Origin: Thermoanaerobaculia bacterium
Lineage (GTDB): Bacteria; Acidobacteriota; Thermoanaerobaculia; UBA5066
Assembly: GCA_022071945.1 (NCBI GenBank)
Contig: JAJVIN010000016.1
Span: 1 to 51,200, forward strand
DNA length: 51,200 bases
Direction: 5' to 3'
Both the position numbers and the translations under genes were made by a program. How positions within the stretch are numbered: position 1 is the stretch's first letter; each line of letters opens with the position of its first letter. Positions 8,780-17,368 of the stretch are shown piece by piece. The notes beneath the pieces are model-generated. The model had not been told where the DNA came from, searched no databases, and worked only from the letters and a program-made list of their open reading frames with translations.

Positions 8780-9148
8780 ATGGATAAGGCTCAAGCGCGT
8801 CGGGAGGCGCGGGAACGGGTTCACGAAAGGATCCGCCAGAAAGTCAGCGGGACGGCCGAACGCCCGCGCCTGGCGATCTGCCGGTCCCTCCGTTTCATCT
8901 CTGCGCAGATCATCGATGACACCGCCGGAAAGACGCTCGCTTCCGCTACCTCCCGGGAGACCTCGATCCTGGCTGGAAAGAAGAGCGCGTGCAACCGGGC
9001 CGCGGCGGAGGCCGTCGGCGCTCTCATCGCGGAACGCGCCCAGGAAAAGGGGATCACCGCGATCGTCTTCGACCGGGGTGGTCATCTCTATCACGGAATC
9101 ATCAAGGCACTGGCCGATGCGGCCCGGGGGAAGGGGTTGAAGTTTTGA
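8780..9148 (+). CDS. rplR: Ribosomal protein L18
   Basis: L18 binds 5S rRNA in the central protuberance. The product is 122 residues. Diagnostic features are [20 protein letters not shown] and the C-terminal [16 protein letters not shown], with [12 protein letters not shown] at the end. The start is preceded by GAGGGAGAGGAAG. The last bases (TTGA) overlap the chosen rpsE start. Confidence 0.97.
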   Translation: MDKAQARREARERVHERIRQKVSGTAERPRLAICRSLRFISAQIIDDTAGKTLASATSRETSILAGKKSACNRAAAEAVGALIAERAQEKGITAIVFDRGGHLYHGIIKALADAARGKGLKF

Positions 9149-9804
9149 GCACGAGCATTTCCAGATCCTCCCGTCCCGCCGGTAACCGCGGGCGCTCCGG
9201 AGAGCGCGGAGGCGGCCCGAACCAGGCCCCCATGCGTCCCTCCACCGCGCTCGGCGAGGGCCGCGCGGGCGCGGACCTGATCGACCACGTCGTCCACATC
9301 AATCGCGTCACCAAGGTCGTCAAGGGCGGCAAGAACTTCTCCTTCTCCGCGCTCGTCATCGTCGGCGACGGCAAGGGCCGCGTCGGCTACGGCGCCGGGA
9401 AGGCGAAGGAAGTCCCCGTCGCGATCAAGAAGGGGATCGAGCTCGCCAAGAAGACCATGATCGCGGTGCCGCTGAAGGGGACGTCCATTCCGCACCCGGT
9501 CGTCGGCCACTACGGCGCGGGACGCGTCCTTCTCAAGCCGGCCGCCGAGGGCACCGGCGTCATCGCGGGCGGAGCCGTCCGCGCCGTCCTGGAATCCGCC
9601 GGAGTGCAGAACATCCTGACGAAGTCGCTCGGGACGACGAATCCCCACAACGTCGTCAAGGCGACGTTCGACGCCCTCAAGAAGCTCTATCTCGAGGAGA
9701 CGATCCTCAAATCCAGAGGCCGCGGGAACGGTGTCGTTGAAGCCGTTGCCGAGCCGGCCGCCGCCGCCGTGGCCGTCCCGGCCGAGACGGAGGAGAACGG
9801 ATGA
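9145..9804 (+). CDS. rpsE: Ribosomal protein S5, TTG start
   Basis: S5 is a 30S protein important for decoding fidelity and mRNA unwinding at the entry channel. The core is unmistakable: [20 protein letters not shown] (double-stranded RNA-binding domain), then [19 protein letters not shown] and [11 protein letters not shown]. The TTG at 9145 overlaps the rplR stop and has AAGGGG about 12 bases upstream, giving 219 residues with a Gly/Arg-rich lead. The alternative ATG at 9232 would give 190 residues but has only a distant GGAGG. I favour the TTG because TTGA/GTGA junctions recur in this window; the start is uncertain. A short Ala/Val/Glu tail follows the core. Confidence 0.9.
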   Translation: MSTSISRSSRPAGNRGRSGERGGGPNQAPMRPSTALGEGRAGADLIDHVVHINRVTKVVKGGKNFSFSALVIVGDGKGRVGYGAGKAKEVPVAIKKGIELAKKTMIAVPLKGTSIPHPVVGHYGAGRVLLKPAAEGTGVIAGGAVRAVLESAGVQNILTKSLGTTNPHNVVKATFDALKKLYLEETILKSRGRGNGVVEAVAEPAAAAVAVPAETEENG

Positions 9805-10142
9805 GCCAGGACAAGCCCGCCCAGAAGAAGCGCAAGGGCGTCGAGGAGCTCCTGACGGAGGTGGCCTCCGCCGCCAAGGTGAGTCCCGCCAAGGTCGCGG
9901 CGGCGGCGACCGCTCCGAAGAAGGAAGAAGTCCGCGCCGCCGAGCCTCCCGCTCCGGCCCCCCCGAAGTTCCTGAAGCTCAGGCAGATCAAGTCCAGCAT
10001 CTGCACCCCGATCGACCACAAGCAGACGCTCCGGGCGCTCGGCCTGCGCAAGATCCGTCAGGAAGTGACGGTGCAGGATAATCCCTCCGTGCGGGGCCTC
10101 ATGCTCAAGGTCCGCCACCTCATCGAGGTCGTGGCGGACTGA
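9801..10142 (+). CDS. rpmD: Ribosomal protein L30 with long N-terminal extension
   Basis: L30 is a small 50S protein, normally about 60 residues. Here the core occupies residues 56-113 ([20 protein letters not shown], then LRALGLRKI). It is preceded by about 55 residues rich in Lys, Ala, Pro and Glu ([20 protein letters not shown]). The ATG at 9801 overlaps the rpsE stop (ATGA), which supports the long form. There is no other in-frame ATG before the core; a GTG at 9879 (residue 27) is the only shorter alternative. The extension has no recognised domain and may be an rRNA-binding tail. Confidence 0.93.
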   Translation: MSQDKPAQKKRKGVEELLTEVASAAKVSPAKVAAAATAPKKEEVRAAEPPAPAPPKFLKLRQIKSSICTPIDHKQTLRALGLRKIRQEVTVQDNPSVRGLMLKVRHLIEVVAD

Positions 10143-10187
10143 AGCCGGAACCAGAGTTCAAACGTCTTTTGACGAGAGGTTAACGCG

Positions 10188-10643
10188 ATGTCTCAAGGTC
10201 TCAATTCCCTCGCTCCGCGGAAGGGAGCGACGTCCAGCCGAAAGCGGGTCGGACGGGGTCCGGGCTCTGGGCTCGGCAAGACCGCCGGACGCGGTCACAA
10301 GGGTCAACAGTCCCGGACGGGGTACCACCGCCGCAAGGGAAACGAGGGCGGTCAGATGCCCCTGCACCGCCGGGTTCCCAAGCGCGGCTTCACCAACATT
10401 TTCCGCACGGAGTGGAACCTCCTGACGGTCGAGGCGCTCGAGCGGACCTTCGAGGCCGGCGCCGCCGTCACCGAGGCGAGCCTGAAGTCCGCGGGATTCA
10501 AGCTGAAGGGCGGCCTTCCCCTCAAGGTCCTCGGCACGGGTGACCTGAAGAAGCCGCTCACGGTCAGCGCTCACACCTTCACGGCAGGGGCTCGCAAGAA
10601 GATCGAGGCCGCGGGCGGCCGTTGCGAGGAAATCCCGGCGTGA
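10188..10643 (+). CDS. rplO: Ribosomal protein L15
   Basis: L15 is a late-assembly 50S protein. The product is 151 residues. The Gly/Lys-rich N-terminal tail is typical ([20 protein letters not shown] and FEGGQMPL-like [18 protein letters not shown]). The C-terminal domain ends with [32 protein letters not shown] precedes the ATG. The stop overlaps the secY GTG start. Confidence 0.96.
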   Translation: MSQGLNSLAPRKGATSSRKRVGRGPGSGLGKTAGRGHKGQQSRTGYHRRKGNEGGQMPLHRRVPKRGFTNIFRTEWNLLTVEALERTFEAGAAVTEASLKSAGFKLKGGLPLKVLGTGDLKKPLTVSAHTFTAGARKKIEAAGGRCEEIPA

Positions 10644-12034
10644 GACTCCTAGAGGCCTTCCGCAATATTTTCGCGGTGCCTGACCTGCGCAAGCGGGTCC
10701 TTTTCACGTTCGGCCTGCTGGCGGTCTACCGGATCGGCTCGCACATCCCGACCCCGGGCCTGGATGCGAAGGCGTTTGAGGAGTTCTTCCGCTCCAACGC
10801 GGGAGGGCTTCTCGGATTCCTCGACATCTTCTCCGGGGGCGCTCTGCGGAGGCTGTCGGTCTTCGCGCTCGGCATCACGCCCTACATCACCGCGTCGATC
10901 ATCCTCCAGCTCCTGACGGTCGTCTGGCCGTACCTCGAGAAGCTCTCGAAGGAAGGCGAGCTCGGCCGCAGGAAGATCACCCAGTACACCCGTTACGGAA
11001 CGGTCCTTCTCTCCTTGATCCAGGGGTCGGGCATCGCGCTGTGGCTCTGGTCGACGACGGCCCCGAGCGGCGCCCGTCTGGTTCACGGCGACCTCGGAAA
11101 GGCTGCCTTCGTGGCCATGGCGATCCTGACGCTGACGACCGGCACGGCATTCGTGATGTGGCTCGGCGAGCAGATCACCGAGCGGGGGATCGGGAACGGC
11201 ATCTCGGCCATCATCTTCGCCGGCATCGTCGCCACGTTCCCGACCGCCGTCTGGCAATCGGTCCAGCAGATCATCCGAGGACAGCAGTCGCTTATCGTCA
11301 TGGCGATCCTGACGATCTTCATGCTGGGCGTCATCGCCGCGATCGTCTTCGTCGAGAGGGCGCAGCGGAGGATTCCGGTCCAGTACGCCAAGCGAGTCGT
11401 CGGCCGCAGAATCTACGGCGGGCAGAACACCTATCTCCCGCTGCGGGTGAACACGGGCGGCGTCATCCCCATCATCTTCGCGGTCTCGATCATCCAGTTT
11501 CCCCAGTACATGGCCTCGGCTTTCGAGAGCGATTTCATGAAGCGGATCGCCGAGCAGCTGGCCGTGGGGCAGCCCCTGTACAACCTGATGTACATGGCGG
11601 GCATCATCTTCTTCTGTTACTTCTACATCTCGATCATCTTCAACCCCAACGACACGGCTGAGAACATGCGCAAGTACGGCGGCTTCATCCCGGGCATCCG
11701 GCCCGGGAAGGCGACGTCCGAGTACATCGACTCCGTCTTGACCCGGATCACCCTCATCGGCGCCATTTACCTCGTGGTCGTTGCCCTCATCCCCGAATTC
11801 CTGTTGATGGGGTTCAAAGTCCAGGGCATCCCCTTCATCGGAGCCTGGCTCGATACCCATTTGCCGGCCTTCATCACGCAAGGGCTGGGGGTTACCTTCT
11901 ACTTCGGCGGGACCTCGACTCTGATTGTCGTGGGCGTGGCGATGGATACGATCCAGCAGGTCGAATCCCAGCTCGTGATGCGGAATTACGAAGGCTTCCT
12001 GAAGAAGGGCCGGATCCGCGGGCGAAGGGGGTAA
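10640..12034 (+). CDS. secY: Protein translocase subunit SecY
   Basis: SecY is the ten-helix channel of the SecYEG translocon in the inner membrane. The GTG at 10640 overlaps the rplO stop (GTGA) with GAGGA about ten bases upstream, giving 464 residues. Typical elements are [20 protein letters not shown], the plug region [27 protein letters not shown], the cytosolic loop [15 protein letters not shown] with [12 protein letters not shown], and the C-terminal [20 protein letters not shown]. An upstream TTG at 10622 is also in frame but less likely. Length and topology are normal. Confidence 0.97.
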   Translation: MRLLEAFRNIFAVPDLRKRVLFTFGLLAVYRIGSHIPTPGLDAKAFEEFFRSNAGGLLGFLDIFSGGALRRLSVFALGITPYITASIILQLLTVVWPYLEKLSKEGELGRRKITQYTRYGTVLLSLIQGSGIALWLWSTTAPSGARLVHGDLGKAAFVAMAILTLTTGTAFVMWLGEQITERGIGNGISAIIFAGIVATFPTAVWQSVQQIIRGQQSLIVMAILTIFMLGVIAAIVFVERAQRRIPVQYAKRVVGRRIYGGQNTYLPLRVNTGGVIPIIFAVSIIQFPQYMASAFESDFMKRIAEQLAVGQPLYNLMYMAGIIFFCYFYISIIFNPNDTAENMRKYGGFIPGIRPGKATSEYIDSVLTRITLIGAIYLVVVALIPEFLLMGFKVQGIPFIGAWLDTHLPAFITQGLGVTFYFGGTSTLIVVGVAMDTIQQVESQLVMRNYEGFLKKGRIRGRRG

Positions 12035-12037
12035 CCA

Positions 12038-12634
12038 ATGGGCGGTGTGGCGATCGTTTTCTTCGGTCCTCCCGGTTCGGGTAAGGGCACCCAGGCTTCG
12101 CGCCTGGCGCAGAAGATGCAGCTTCCACAGATCTCGACTGGAGATCTGCTGCGCTACCACGTGGGCGCGGGAACGGAAATCGGGAAGATCGCCAAACCCA
12201 TCATGGAGTCCGGGAATCTCGTCCCGGACGAGCTCGTGACCCAGATGCTGAGGGAGCGTCTCAAGCAGGACGACGCGATCTGCGGCGCCCTTTTCGATGG
12301 CTATCCGCGGACCACCGCGCAGGCTCGCTCGCTCGATGCTCTCCTGGCCGAGACCGGCAAGAGCGTCCTCGTGGTCCTCCACGTCGACGTTCCCGACGAG
12401 GCCATCGTCGACCGGCTCGCCAAGCGTGCCCAGATCGAAGGGCGCGCGGACGACACCCCGGAGACGATCCGGGCCCGGCTGAGGGTGTACCGCGAAAAGA
12501 CCGCTCCCGTGGCCGGGTACTACGAGGCGCAGGGGCTGCTCGTGACCATCGACGGAGACCGGACGATCGACGAGGTCTTTTCGGAAGTCGACTCGGTGGT
12601 CTACCAGCGGCTGGTTCAACCGGCACCGGCATGA
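12038..12634 (+). CDS. adk: Adenylate kinase, short (LID-less) type
   Basis: Adenylate kinase converts ATP and AMP to two ADP. The product is 198 residues. The P-loop is GPPGSGKGT, the AMP-binding part includes QISTGDLLR, and the strand with FDGYPRT is present. The LID region is only RAQIEGRADDTPETIRARL, so this is the short form without the zinc-finger-like LID of about 30 residues. It starts three bases after secY. Its stop overlaps the map start (ATGA), the common secY-adk-map arrangement. Confidence 0.96.
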   Translation: MGGVAIVFFGPPGSGKGTQASRLAQKMQLPQISTGDLLRYHVGAGTEIGKIAKPIMESGNLVPDELVTQMLRERLKQDDAICGALFDGYPRTTAQARSLDALLAETGKSVLVVLHVDVPDEAIVDRLAKRAQIEGRADDTPETIRARLRVYREKTAPVAGYYEAQGLLVTIDGDRTIDEVFSEVDSVVYQRLVQPAPA

Positions 12635-13467
12635 TCACGTGTAAGTCGAAGGCCGAGATCCTCAAGATGGAGGCGGCGACGCGGATCGTCCAGGAAGCCC
12701 TGGCCGAGTGCGCCGCCGCCGTCGCCCCGGGGGTGACGACCGACGAAATCGACCAGATCGCGGCGGAAGGAATCCGGTCTCGGGGGGGCCGCCCGGCGTT
12801 CCCGGGCTACCGCGGGTACCCGAAGACCCTCTGCATCTCCATCAACGAGGAAGTCGTGCACGGGATCCCGTCGCGAAAGAGGAGGCTCAAGAGCGGCGAT
12901 ATCGTGGGACTGGATCTCGGGGCCTCGGTGGACGGGTACTTCGGGGACGCGGCGCGGACCGTGGCCGTCGGGACCGTCCCGGAGGAGCTCAGCCGCCTGA
13001 TGAGGGTCACGCACCAGGCGCTTCTGGCCGGCATCGAGGCCGTGCGGGTCGGAAACAGGATCGGAGACGTCGGAGCCGCCATCGAGGGCTTCGCCGTCAA
13101 GAATGGCTACGGGGTCGTACGGGAGTTCGTCGGGCACGGGATCGGGACCGCGCTCCACGAAAAACCGGAAGTCCCCAACTATGGACCAGCCGGGAAACGA
13201 GAGATCATCCGGGAGGGGTTGACGCTGGCCATCGAGCCGATGTTCAACCTCGGCACCCCGGAGGTCCGCATCGGCTCGGACGGGTGGACGGTCAGAACGC
13301 TCGACGGGAAGCAATCCGCGCACTACGAACACACGGTCGTGGCGACCAAGGCGGGACCCGTCGTCCTCGGTTTCGGAAGGTTCCGGACCGATGGTGTTAC
13401 AATCGGCCCTCCGGGCTTTGATGAGTACCCGGCTGCGTCATCCGCACGCTCCGGGGCGTCCAGTTAG
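12631..13467 (+). CDS. map: Methionine aminopeptidase, type I
   Basis: MetAP removes the N-terminal methionine from new proteins. The product is 278 residues. Metal ligands by position are Asp95 (GLDLG), Asp106 (FGDAA), the His of VGHGIG, the Glu of AIEPM and the Glu of YEHTVV. The substrate-binding His77 (VVHGIP) is present. The family usually has D-T/S after the second Asp where this has D-A-A. After the catalytic core comes an extra Gly/Ser/Ala-rich tail of about 20 residues. Translation is coupled to adk by a four-base overlap. Confidence 0.95.
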   Translation: MITCKSKAEILKMEAATRIVQEALAECAAAVAPGVTTDEIDQIAAEGIRSRGGRPAFPGYRGYPKTLCISINEEVVHGIPSRKRRLKSGDIVGLDLGASVDGYFGDAARTVAVGTVPEELSRLMRVTHQALLAGIEAVRVGNRIGDVGAAIEGFAVKNGYGVVREFVGHGIGTALHEKPEVPNYGPAGKREIIREGLTLAIEPMFNLGTPEVRIGSDGWTVRTLDGKQSAHYEHTVVATKAGPVVLGFGRFRTDGVTIGPPGFDEYPAASSARSGASS

Positions 13468-13494
13468 CGGAGTTTTTTCATTTGAGCGGAACGG

Positions 13495-13713
13495 ATGTCG
13501 AAGGAAGACGCCATCGAAGTCACGGCCACGGTCATCGAGCCGTTGCCCAACGCCATGTTCAAGGTTGAGCTGGAGAACAAACACCAGGTGCTCGCGCACA
13601 TTTCCGGGAAAATGCGCAAGCACTTCATCAGGATCCTGCCCGGGGACAAGGTGCTCGTTGAACTGAGCCCTTACGACCTCAATCGCGGGCGGATCATTTA
13701 CCGGTACAAGTAG
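13495..13713 (+). CDS. infA: Translation initiation factor IF-1
   Basis: IF-1 is a 72-residue OB-fold factor that occupies the ribosomal A site during initiation. It starts [20 protein letters not shown]. The conserved [20 protein letters not shown] and [20 protein letters not shown] are present, ending GRIIYRYK. The start follows TTGAGCGGAACGG. It lies between map and rpmJ, the usual order. Confidence 0.97.
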   Translation: MSKEDAIEVTATVIEPLPNAMFKVELENKHQVLAHISGKMRKHFIRILPGDKVLVELSPYDLNRGRIIYRYK

Positions 13714-13788
13714 GATCGTGCCGGCAACAGCTCGGTAGGAGCGTGCCGGAAGCGGGCGCGGCCCCGCGCCTTGCCAGGGAGTGGAGTC

Positions 13789-13902
13789 ATGAAGGTTCGA
13801 ACATCAGTCAGGAAGATCTGTACGAAGTGCAAGATCATTCGGCGGGCCGGGGTGGTCCGGGTGATCTGCGACATCCAGAAGCACAAGCAGCGGCAGGGCT
13901 AG
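13789..13902 (+). CDS. rpmJ: Ribosomal protein L36, zinc type
   Basis: L36 is a 37-residue 50S protein, so it is easily missed by length-based gene finding. The sequence starts [15 protein letters not shown] and ends KHKQRQG. The zinc ribbon is complete: Cys11, Cys14, Cys27 and His32. The start is preceded by AGGGAGTGGAGTC. It lies 75 bases after infA and 79 before rpsM, the standard place. Confidence 0.96.
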   Translation: MKVRTSVRKICTKCKIIRRAGVVRVICDIQKHKQRQG

Positions 13903-13981
13903 TCCGCCCCCCATCCACACGCGGCTCGTGGAGACGGCGCCAGGCCGATTGAGAGACGACAGGGAGATCAGGAGAAAGTAG

Positions 13982-14365
13982 ATGGCTCGTATCGCCGGAG
14001 TCGACCTTCCCCCCAACAAGCGGGTGGAAATCGGTCTGACGTACATTTTTGGCATCGGGCGTCCCAGCGCGGCCAAGATTCTCGATACCGCGAAGGTCGA
14101 CGCCTCCGTCCGGGTGAAGAACCTTTCCGAGGACGAGGTGTCCCGGATCCGCAAGGTCATCCAGGACGAGTACCGCGTGGAAGGCGACCTCAGGAAAGAA
14201 GTCGCGCAGGACATCAAGCGTCTGATGGACATCGGCTGCTACCGCGGCCTTCGTCACCGGCGGAACCTGCCGGTCCGGGGACAGAGAACTCACACCAACG
14301 CCCGCACACGGAAGGGACCGCGGAAGGGCGCCATCGCCGGCAAGAAGAAGGCGACGAAGAAGTAA
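13982..14365 (+). CDS. rpsM: Ribosomal protein S13
   Basis: S13 is a 30S head protein that contacts P-site tRNA and forms inter-subunit bridges. The product is 127 residues and starts [21 protein letters not shown]. The helix-two-turn-helix motif includes [13 protein letters not shown]. The C-terminal signature is [20 protein letters not shown], followed by a basic tail. The start follows AGGAGAAAGTAG. The length is normal. Confidence 0.97.
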   Translation: MARIAGVDLPPNKRVEIGLTYIFGIGRPSAAKILDTAKVDASVRVKNLSEDEVSRIRKVIQDEYRVEGDLRKEVAQDIKRLMDIGCYRGLRHRRNLPVRGQRTHTNARTRKGPRKGAIAGKKKATKK

Positions 14366-14384
14366 GGGGTAGGGACAAAGCGAA

Positions 14385-14783
14385 ATGGCAACGACATCGG
14401 CCAAAGGTAAGAAGGGGCCCAAGAAGGAGAAGAAGAACATTCCTCACGGCGTCGCAACCGTGCAGGCCTCCTTCAATAACACGATCGTCTCCATCACCGA
14501 TCCCCAGGGGAGCGTGGTGGCCTGGTCTTCCGCCGGGCGCATCGGCTTCAAGGGATCGCGCAAGGGGACGCCCTTCGCGGCCCAGCTCGCGGCCACCAAC
14601 GCCGCGCAGCTCGCGCAGGAGCACGGGGTTCGCACGATGGACGTGCGCGTGAGCGGTCCGGGAGCCGGCCGCGAGAGCGCGATCCGGGCCCTCGCCGCCG
14701 CCGGGATCGACATCCGGTCCATCAAGGACACGACCCCGATTCCCCACAACGGCTGCCGGCCTCGCAAGCGCCGCCGCGTCTGA
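14385..14783 (+). CDS. rpsK: Ribosomal protein S11
   Basis: S11 is a 30S platform protein near the mRNA exit. The product is 132 residues with a Lys-rich lead, then [40 protein letters not shown] and the C-terminal [20 protein letters not shown], all diagnostic. The length is normal. The 224-base gap that follows, before rpsD, is the largest inside the cluster. Confidence 0.97.
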   Translation: MATTSAKGKKGPKKEKKNIPHGVATVQASFNNTIVSITDPQGSVVAWSSAGRIGFKGSRKGTPFAAQLAATNAAQLAQEHGVRTMDVRVSGPGAGRESAIRALAAAGIDIRSIKDTTPIPHNGCRPRKRRRV

Positions 14784-14792
14784 GCGTCCCGC

Positions 14793-14881
14793 GGACCGTT
14801 CCAGAAGAGATCCCACCGGACGCCTCGCGGCCCCCCTTTCAACCGCGAGCCTTCCTCCGGAAACCGGATCCAGGACGGTCC
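14793..14881 (+). promoter_or_regulatory. Candidate structured leader upstream of rpsD
   Basis: In the rpsK-rpsD gap, a long-range stem (14793-14799 GGACCGT with 14875-14881 ACGGTCC) encloses two hairpins: CTCGCGG/CCGCGAG (14824-14830 with 14843-14849) and TCCGG/CCGGA (14856-14860 with 14864-14868). S4 is a known autoregulator that binds structured leaders in other bacteria, so this may be an S4-binding site. The pairing is read by eye only. Confidence 0.35.
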
Positions 14882-15007
14882 AGATGAGCGTGGACGGATC
14901 AGCAGACCGACCAGGATTGAATCCCGTAAACCGGCTCCCGATTCCGGGCCGGGACGAAGGGAAGGACGAAGAGACGGAATCGAAAAAGGAAGGACCCGAG
15001 TACCACC

Positions 15008-15634
15008 ATGGCACGGTATCGTGAATCTGTCTGCCGGCTCTGCCGGCGCGAGGGGATGAAGCTCTTCCTCAAGGGCGATCGCTGCTTCTCCAACAAGTGC
15101 GCCATCGAGCGGCGTAACTTCCCCCCCGGCCAGCACGGCAAGCGCCGCGCGAAGATCCTCGGCTATGGCATCCAGCTTCGCGAGAAGCAGAAGGTCAAGC
15201 GCTACTACGGCGTTCTCGAGAGCCAGTTCCGCATCACGTTCGGCAAGGCCGAGCGGATGAAGGGCGTGACAGGCGAGAACCTCCTCTCCCTCCTTGAGCG
15301 CCGGCTCGACAACGTCGTCCACCGCCTCGGCTTTGCCTCGTCCCGCTCGCAGGCGCGACAGCTGATCCGCCACGGACACGTGACGCTCAACGGCAAGAAC
15401 GTCAACGTCCCGAGCGTCATCGTCGGCCAGGGAGCCGTCATCACGGTCAAGGAGAAGAGCCGCAAGAACCCGCTCATCACGGCCGCCATCGACGCCGCCA
15501 AGAGCCGCGGCGTACCGGCGTGGCTGTCCCTGTCGGGCGACCAGTTCGAGGGAAAGGTCGTAGCCCTGCCCAAGCGGGAAGACGTCACAGTGCCGGTCAA
15601 CGAGAAGCTGATCGTCGAGCTGTACAGCAAGTAA
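15008..15634 (+). CDS. rpsD: Ribosomal protein S4, four-cysteine type
   Basis: S4 initiates 30S assembly and often represses its own operon. The product is 208 residues and starts [20 protein letters not shown]. Cysteines at 9, 12, 26 and 31 form the zinc-binding N-terminal motif of C+ S4. The S4 RNA-binding domain is visible around [20 protein letters not shown] and [19 protein letters not shown]. The C terminus ends IVELYSK. It sits between rpsK and rpoA, as in many bacteria with an alpha operon. Confidence 0.97.
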   Translation: MARYRESVCRLCRREGMKLFLKGDRCFSNKCAIERRNFPPGQHGKRRAKILGYGIQLREKQKVKRYYGVLESQFRITFGKAERMKGVTGENLLSLLERRLDNVVHRLGFASSRSQARQLIRHGHVTLNGKNVNVPSVIVGQGAVITVKEKSRKNPLITAAIDAAKSRGVPAWLSLSGDQFEGKVVALPKREDVTVPVNEKLIVELYSK

Positions 15635-15679
15635 CGGAACAGCCGGCAAGAGCCTCAGCATCCACGGAGAAAAACACCC

Positions 15680-16657
15680 ATGACATCGCTTGGCTTTCAG
15701 CGCCCGAACCGCCTCGAGGTGGAAGAGGAATCCAAGGACAAGACGTTCGCCAGGTTTTCGGTCCAGCCGCTCGAGCGCGGCTGGGGTACGACGATCGGCA
15801 ACGCCCTCAGGCGGGTCCTCCTCTCGTCGATCGAGGGGGCGGCCATCACCAGCGTCCGGATCGAAGGCGTCGAACACGAGTTCAGCGCCATCCCTGGCGT
15901 GGTCGAGGACGTCACCGACATCATCCTGAACCTCAAGACGCTCGCCATCCGCCTTCACTCCGATTCGCCCCGCACCCTGACTCTCGACGCCAAGAGCAAG
16001 GGGCAGATCGTCGCCAACGACTTCGAGGATGATCCCCACATCGAGATCCTCAACTCCGAGGCCCTGGTCGCCCAGCTCGCCGAGGGGGGCCGCCTTCACA
16101 TCGAGGCGACCGTGGCCCTGGGCCGCGGCTATGTCTCGGCCGAGAGGAACACCGATCCCGAGGCGCCGATCGGGACCATTCCCGTCGATTCGGTCCATTC
16201 TCCCGTCAAGAGGGTGAATTACAAGGTCGAGTCCGCCCGCGTTGGCCAGGCCACTGACTTCGACAAGCTCGTGATCGAGGTCTGGACCAACGGCACGCTC
16301 TCCCCCCGGGAGGCCGTGAGCAAGGCCGCGCGGCTCCTGCGCGACCAGCTCGCCATCTTCGACAGCGAGGCAGCCGACGAGAAGACCGCCGCTGGCGGCT
16401 CGGACCGCCCCCAGAATGAACTCGAAGCCCTTCTCGACACCAACGTCGAGGAGCTCGAACTCTCCGTCCGCAGTGCCAACTGCCTGAAGAACGCTGGCAT
16501 CCGGACGCTCCGGGAACTGGTTCAGCGCTCGGAGAAGGAAATGCTCGAAACCAAGAACTTCGGGCGCAAGAGCCTGAACGAGATCAAGGAAATCCTGCGC
16601 GAGAAGGGGCTTGCCTTCGGCATGAAGTTCGAAGCCCCCGCCGGCGCGGGACGGTGA
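15680..16657 (+). CDS. rpoA: RNA polymerase alpha subunit
   Basis: RpoA dimerises to nucleate RNA polymerase assembly, and its C-terminal domain binds UP elements and activators. The product is 325 residues. The N-terminal domain includes ARFSVQPLERGWGTTIGNAL (the assembly region) and RVLLSSIEGAAITSVRIEGV. The C-terminal domain, about residues 250-315, has LELSVRSANCLKNAGIRTLR and TKNFGRKSLNEIKEIL. An acidic linker of normal size joins them. It starts 45 bases after rpsD and is followed by rplQ. Confidence 0.98.
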   Translation: MTSLGFQRPNRLEVEEESKDKTFARFSVQPLERGWGTTIGNALRRVLLSSIEGAAITSVRIEGVEHEFSAIPGVVEDVTDIILNLKTLAIRLHSDSPRTLTLDAKSKGQIVANDFEDDPHIEILNSEALVAQLAEGGRLHIEATVALGRGYVSAERNTDPEAPIGTIPVDSVHSPVKRVNYKVESARVGQATDFDKLVIEVWTNGTLSPREAVSKAARLLRDQLAIFDSEAADEKTAAGGSDRPQNELEALLDTNVEELELSVRSANCLKNAGIRTLRELVQRSEKEMLETKNFGRKSLNEIKEILREKGLAFGMKFEAPAGAGR

Positions 16658-16671
16658 GGTGAGAAGAGACC

Positions 16672-17289
16672 ATGCAGCACAATCGCGCGGGCCGGAAGCT
16701 CGGCCGTACCACGGCGCACCGGCAGTCCCTGTTCCGCAACCAGCTCTCGTCCCTCTTCACCCATGAACGGATCCGGACGACTCTGTACAAGGCCAAGGAG
16801 CTCCGGCCCCTCGCCGAGAAGATGATCACCCTCGGCAAGAAGGGCGGCCTGGCCGCCCGGCGCCTGGCCCTTTCCAAGCTCCCGGACAAGTCGGCCGTCG
16901 GACGCGTTTTCGACGAGCTCGCCCCGCGCTACAAGGAGCGCCAGGGCGGCTACACCCGGATCCTCAAGCTCGGGCGCCGCCAGGGCGACGCCGCCGAGAT
17001 GGCCATACTCGAGCTCGTCGACTACGACTTCGCTCAGCGCCGGGCCGAGAAGATCCAGGCGGCCAAGCAGTCGACCGAGACGAAGAAGGAATCCCTCCTC
17101 GAGAGAGCCAAGCGGCTCGTCACCGGCAAGAAGTCCGAGGAGAAGAAGGAAGAGGGCGGCACCGAAGCCTCGGCAGAGGAGAAGCCCAAGAAGGCCGCCA
17201 AGGCGCCCAAGGCCCCCAAGGCCAAGGTCTCCAGCACCCGCGCCAAGGGCGGAACCAAGGTCACGGCCCCTCGCAAGCAGGGCCAGTAG
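16672..17289 (+). CDS. rplQ: Ribosomal protein L17 with long basic C-terminal tail
   Basis: L17 is a 50S protein near the tunnel exit. The core, residues 1-122, starts [20 protein letters not shown] and includes [20 protein letters not shown] and [20 protein letters not shown]. About 83 Lys/Ala/Glu-rich residues follow with no recognisable fold, giving 205 residues against the usual 120-ish. Such tails occur in several high-GC phyla. It is the last gene of the supercluster, followed by a terminator. Confidence 0.95.
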   Translation: MQHNRAGRKLGRTTAHRQSLFRNQLSSLFTHERIRTTLYKAKELRPLAEKMITLGKKGGLAARRLALSKLPDKSAVGRVFDELAPRYKERQGGYTRILKLGRRQGDAAEMAILELVDYDFAQRRAEKIQAAKQSTETKKESLLERAKRLVTGKKSEEKKEEGGTEASAEEKPKKAAKAPKAPKAKVSSTRAKGGTKVTAPRKQGQ

Positions 17290-17319
17290 CCTTTCCCCAT
17301 CTCTCCTGAAATGAAAGAG

Positions 17320-17345
17320 AAGGCCCCGCGGTGACGCGGGGCCTT
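17320..17345. terminator. Bidirectional terminator between rplQ and the symporter
   Basis: A perfect 11-bp GC-rich stem (17320-17330 with 17335-17345) surrounds the loop GTGA. On the + strand it is followed by CGTCTTCCC. On the - strand the downstream bases read TCTCTTTCATTTC. It lies between two convergent genes and probably ends both transcripts. Confidence 0.85.
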
Positions 17346-17368
17346 CGTCTTCCCTGCCGCCGGTTCTT

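Noticed and set aside
9232-9804. ATG at 9232 as the rpsE start
   Set aside because: Gives a near-normal 190-residue S5, but its GGAGG is far upstream, and the TTG at 9145 overlaps the rplR stop. Kept as an alternative, not the main call.
10649-12619. Very long open frame (656 codons) on the opposite strand of secY/adk
   Set aside because: It mirrors secY and adk, which are conserved genes. The translation is rich in Arg, Asp and Gly with no membrane or domain pattern, as expected of an antisense frame in GC-rich DNA.
14444-16198. 584-codon frame opposite rpsK-rpsD-rpoA
   Set aside because: Antisense shadow of highly conserved genes.
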